DNA from: CALGFI01 sp963786805
GTDB taxonomy: Bacteria > Actinomycetota > UBA4738 > HRBIN12
Assembly (NCBI GenBank): GCA_963786805.1
Contig: CAWBAK010000006.1
Location: 131,488-195,487, forward strand
DNA: 64,000 nt
Reading direction: 5' to 3'
In this document: positions 60,780 through 64,000 of the stretch, one piece after another
Layout of the letters: every line of letters begins with the position of its first letter
How positions within the stretch are numbered: position 1 is the stretch's first letter
Notes under the pieces: model-generated
Databases searched by the model: none
Told to the model about the DNA's origin: nothing
Seen by the model: the letters and a program-made list of their open reading frames with translations, nothing else
Translations under genes and position numbers: made by a program

Positions 60780-62657
60780 CTAGCCGTCCTCGCTCACGGG
60801 CGAGGGCGTGGCGCCGAGCTCGGCGGTCAGGCGCGCGAGCGCCTCCTCCTCGGACAGCGGCGGGTCGACCTCGACGTCCACCGGTCCGGCCGCCGGCTCG
60901 CGGATGACGCAACGGATGACCGGCGCGATGCCGAACAGCTCCTGCAGCGCCTGCCGGAGCTCGTCCTCGCGCTCCTCCACCTTCGTCGACCCCGAACGGC
61001 CGATCCGGCGGGAACACCAACTCGAGCGTCTGCCCGTCGAACGCCGCCGGCGTCGCGATCTCCAGGAACGACGGAAGCACCGCCTTGCCCTGACTCCGCA
61101 GGTGCTGGATCACCGTCGCCCAGCTCCCCCGCAGCATCGCTACATCCACGGCCGAAGTGCCCGCCCCCAGCACCGGAGCGACCGGCGATTCCTGACGTGG
61201 TGGGGTCGGGGCCTCTCCTCCGGCTTCTCCTTCGCCGGCGTTCGGACCCTCGGCGACTGGCTTCGGCGTCGACGCAGCTGCCGGCGGCGAAGAGGAAGCC
61301 TCCGGAGAGGCCCCTCCCCGTCCTTGTCCGTGTCGGCCGGCGCTGCGACGGGCCGGCGTGCGCGCTTGGGCGCAGGGGTGGTGGCAGAGGGCTCCTGTGG
61401 AGCGGCGCCGACCGAGGCCGGAGCGGCCGCCGGCGGTAGCGGCGCCGCGGAACGAGAGCCCGGCGCCGCCACCCCGGAGCCCTGTGCCGGGACACCCCGG
61501 CGATGCGCTCGAGGCGTTCGAGGCGGGAGACGAGGGCTTCGGGGCGCTCGTCGGCTTCGGGGATGGTCGAGCGGATCAGGGCGAGCTCGAGCGAGAGACG
61601 AGGCGAGGTGGTCCAGCGCATGTCGGTTTGGGCGGCGAGGAGCAGCGAGATGACGCGCGCGAGCTCGGGGGCGGAGTACTTCGAGGCTTGCGCGTTGATG
61701 CGTTCGGCTTCGTCGTCCGTCGACGTCGAGCAGGTCGGGCTGGCCGGGCGCGGTCTTCGACGAGGAGCAGGTTGCGGAAATGGGCGAGGACCTCGTTCGT
61801 CACGTGCCGGAGGTCCTGCCCCTCCTGCACCAGGCTGTTCACGAGCTCGAACACGCCCTTCGCGTCGCCGACGGCCACCGCGTCGCCGAGCGCGTACTGC
61901 ACGTCGGTGCGACCGGTCCCGATCAGCGAGGCGATGACGTCCTCGTCGATCGACGGCGCCGCCGAGAACGATCGCCTGATCCAGGAGCGAGAGCGCGTCG
62001 CGGAACGACCCCTCGGACTGCCGCGCCATCGCGTGCGCGGCGGGCTCGGTGAGGGCGACGCCCTCGTCCTTCGCGATCGCGGATGAGGTGCTCGGCGATC
62101 ACGTCCATCTCGCCGCGGCGGAAGTCGAACCGCTGGCATCGCCCGACGATGGTCGCCGGCATCTTGTGCGGCTCGGTCGTCGCGAGGACGAACCGAACGC
62201 CGACCGGCGGCTCCTCGAACACCTTCAGCAGCGCGTCGAACGCCTCGCGCGAGAGGCGCTGCGCCTCGTCGATGATGTAGACCTTCTCGCGGCCCTGGAC
62301 GGGCGCGGTCGGCGCCTTCTCGCGGAGGTCGCGCGCGTCCTCGACGCCGCCGTGCGAGGCCGCGTCGATCTCGACCACGTCGAGGTGCTGGCCCTCGCGG
62401 ATCCGAAGGCACTGCTCGCAGGTGCCGCACGGCTCGGCCGTCGGGCCCTGCTCGCAGTTGACCATCTTGGCCAGGATCCGGGCGGTCGAGGTCTTGCCGG
62501 TTCCCCGAGGGCCACAGAACAGGAACGCGTGGGCGAGCCGGCCCTCGCGGACCGCGCCCATCAGCGCGCGGATCACGTGCTCCTGCCCCAGGACCTCGCC
62601 GGGACCCTGCGGCCGGTACTTCCGATACAGGGACTGGTACGGCTGCTCCTCTGCCAC
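60780..62657 (-). CDS. dnaX: DNA polymerase III gamma/tau subunit (frameshifted)
   Basis: About 620 residues when repaired. SLYRKYRPQGPGEVLGQEHVIRAL, Walker A GPRGTGKTSTARILAK, a zinc site (CEQGPTAEPCGTCEQC), DVVEIDAASHGGVEDARDLR, VYIIDEAQRL and ATTEPHKMPATIVGRCQRFDF are all clear. Then come SFRDALSLLDQAIVLGG, VTNEVLAHFRNLL, a Pro/Ala-rich linker and a C-terminal tau domain. It is the clamp-loader ATPase. At least five one-base errors exist. GTG at 62657 with AGGGGTGA is the start; an upstream ATG lies in the SRP RNA. Confidence 0.95.
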
Positions 62658-62718
62658 GCTCACCCCTCGATCCTCTGCTCCGCCCGCGAGGGGAAGCGCG
62701 CGGGACGGACGAAGTGTA

Positions 62719-62998
62719 GTGGTGGCCGCGCACCCGCCGTCGACCACGCCGGACTCGAGCGCGTCACCGGCCGGTAGCTCCGGCCAGGCACCCCCGCGGC
62801 ACCCGCCAGCGCCCGCTTACGGCTGCTTCCTTCCGGACCTGACCGGGTTCAGAGGTTGACGTCGCGCGGGACCCGACCATCGACGCCCCGTACCGGGAGC
62901 GGCCTCGGACCCAACGGGCCTCGGGCGGGGATTCAGCCCCGCTGAAGCGGATTGCGGGTACAGGGCACCGCTGGCTCCCCGCCTAGCGCGGCCACCAC
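62719..62998 (-). ncRNA. ffs: Large-type signal recognition particle RNA (Alu plus S domain)
   Basis: The SRP loop GGUCAGGUCCGGAAGGAAGC lies near 62823-62842, with the GNAR apex that binds Ffh. The 5' part contains the Alu-domain sequence GGUGCCCUGUACCCGCAAUC (about 62952-62971), nearly the same as in Bacillus scRNA. A 13-bp perfect pairing (62986-62998 with 62719-62731) closes a molecule of about 280 nt. This is the Bacillus-type long RNA rather than the approximately 100-nt form. It lies just upstream of dnaX, the standard position. Confidence 0.93.
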
Positions 62999-63038
62999 GC
63001 CCGAGTATACGAGCGCGGTCAGACGCCGCCGAAGGTCG

Positions 63039-63561
63039 TTAACGATCGAAACGCCGGGCCAGCCTCGCGGACAGCAGCAACAGACCGGCGAGGAACACCG
63101 CATCCAACAAGAACGCGACGATCACTCCGCTCAGCCAGCCGCCCATGAGATCGATGCCCTGGTAGTTGCAGAACCCCGAGCCCTTCCCACTGACATACAG
63201 CGGACACGCGAACCGGAGGAGAAGCGTCAGCGCCCCGGCGGCGGCAGGAGCGGCGATCAAGACCAGCAGCGCGGCGCGGCGAAGCGCCCACGAGGGGCGA
63301 GCGGGAGTGGTGGCGAGCATCCCCATGACACCGTTCGAGAAGAGACCGATGCTGGCACCTACGGCGGTGTACGCAGGGACCTCCGCAGGACCGTCCGCGT
63401 TCCCGACCAGGAACCCCGCGAGGGCGCCGAGCAGACTTCCGAAGAGTGCGAGGCTCACAGCGGGAGCGCGCCGCAGGAACGCCGCACCGACCGCGACGGA
63501 CGCGACCGCCCAAACGCTGAAGATGGCGACGAGCCGAGACGGTGGACCACCGACTCAGCAT
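63039..63561 (-). CDS. Four-helix membrane protein, hypothetical (start uncertain)
   Basis: About 170 residues with hydrophobic segments LVAIFSVWAVASVAVGAAFL, LALFGSLLGALAGFLVGN, LLVLIAAPAAAGALTLLLRF and WLSGVIVAFLLDAVFLAGLLLLSARL. The plausible ATG at 63561 requires a one-base correction; a GTG at 63458 begins a shorter version. A His/Cys-poor loop CPLYVSGKGSGFCNYQG may be external. No family is recognised. It may be co-transcribed with the next gene. Confidence 0.65.
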
Positions 63562-63615
63562 GTCTCGGAGAAGAAGCGTGGGACCCGCTTGCACGAAGCG
63601 TCACACGAAGGCCAC

Positions 63616-63939
63616 CTATCGAGGATCCTGCCGAACGGGGTGCGCGAGGTTCCGGCTATGTCTCCTCGCGGACAGCCAGACCCCCGCGAGTGCGCCGATG
63701 AGCCCGCCAACAGACGCGAAGCCGATAACCCAGTCGTAGCCCTCGAACCCCGAGCCGAAATCGATGCCGCGGGGAGGATGCGCAAACCACTCCCACGCCA
63801 CTCGTCCGACGACCGCGCCGAGTGGCACCCCAGCGACGCCGAGGAGCAGTGGGAGCAGGCGTCGATGCCAGATGAGCTCAACCGTGGCGATCGCGAGTCC
63901 AATGGGCGCCGCCCACAACGAGTAGTCAAACAACTCCAC
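63616..63939 (-). CDS. Three-helix membrane protein, hypothetical
   Basis: 107 residues. Helices: LWAAPIGLAIATVELIW, LLPLLLGVAGVPLGAVVGRVAW and WVIGFASVGGLIGALAGVWLSA, with the loop FAHPPRGIDFGSGFEGYD outside or in the cytosol. A strong AGGGGGTGA site precedes the GTG start. It lies near another small membrane protein with similar composition, perhaps in one operon. The last 60 bases of the window hold no visible gene. Confidence 0.65.
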   Translation of the reverse strand: MELFDYSLWAAPIGLAIATVELIWHRRLLPLLLGVAGVPLGAVVGRVAWEWFAHPPRGIDFGSGFEGYDWVIGFASVGGLIGALAGVWLSARRHSRNLAHPVRQDPR

Positions 63940-64000
63940 GAGTTCACCCCCTACCCCGTCGCCGATGCGAGAACGCCCGGGGTACCGGCCCTACCCTCGT

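Noticed and set aside
62660..62747. An upstream start for DnaX adding about 30 residues
   Set aside because: It would lie within the SRP RNA 3' stem, and the GTG at 62657 has a good ribosome site directly before the conserved SLYRKYRP segment.
1..64000. CRISPR arrays, insertion sequences, prophage or integrase genes
   Set aside because: No regularly spaced repeats, transposase motifs, phage structural genes or attachment-site duplications were seen.

Overview
This is a high-GC chromosomal window whose gene content points to a soil- or freshwater-type actinobacterium, class uncertain. The evidence is a free-standing zinc-type rpsD, BTAD/SARP and ECF regulators, the ATP-dependent ligase LigC, many actinobacterial SRPBCC, DUF1801 and RibD-like proteins, a fused fatty acyl-CoA reductase/HAD protein, and many leaderless promoters. 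A large Alu-domain SRP RNA argues for a deep-branching lineage, and a Chloroflexota relative is not excluded. No phage, insertion sequence, CRISPR array or tRNA was seen. About a third of the genes, including essential dnaX, are broken by one-base indels that leave the downstream frame conserved. I read these as residual assembly errors, not real pseudogenes, and annotate the restored gene spans.

Layout. 1-24.3 kb: scattered accessory genes (cyclase fusion, SRPBCC, VOC, cupin and GYD proteins, RibD/DHFR-like reductases, PhoX-like protein, ADP-ribosylglycohydrolase, methyltransferase, ArsR/SRPBCC pair, M28 peptidase, BTAD regulator, ligC) around rpsD. 23.7-34.5 kb: two similar envelope-signalling modules. 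Each has a lipoprotein transcribed away from an ECF sigma factor, which is coupled to a single-pass membrane protein with a large outside domain. A second M28 peptidase and a PIN protein lie between them. 34.6-44.4 kb: hydrolases, a TetR-controlled quinone oxidoreductase/DUF4386 operon with two palindromic operators, a secreted metalloprotease coupled to a HEAT lipoprotein, LtrA, and two nearly identical RibD-like genes.

44.4-51.1 kb is the most interesting part. Five tightly packed minus-strand genes run from one promoter: fatty acyl-CoA reductase/HAD fusion, zinc alcohol dehydrogenase, LarA-like DUF2088 protein, PlsC acyltransferase and a TetR regulator. A TetR-type palindrome overlaps the promoter, whose -10 box sits 7 nt before the first start codon. 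I infer a self-regulated lipid pathway (fatty alcohol, ether lipid or wax type) not matched to a system I know.

51.1-64 kb is mostly housekeeping: MFS exporter, MazG-like and GNAT proteins, lysC - zinc-ribbon membrane protein - asd, an S9 peptidase, a third ECF sigma factor with a DUF4349 membrane partner, and recR-dnaX downstream of the large SRP RNA. Many genes have a TAnnnT box 6-7 nt before the start codon, which helps decide starts throughout.
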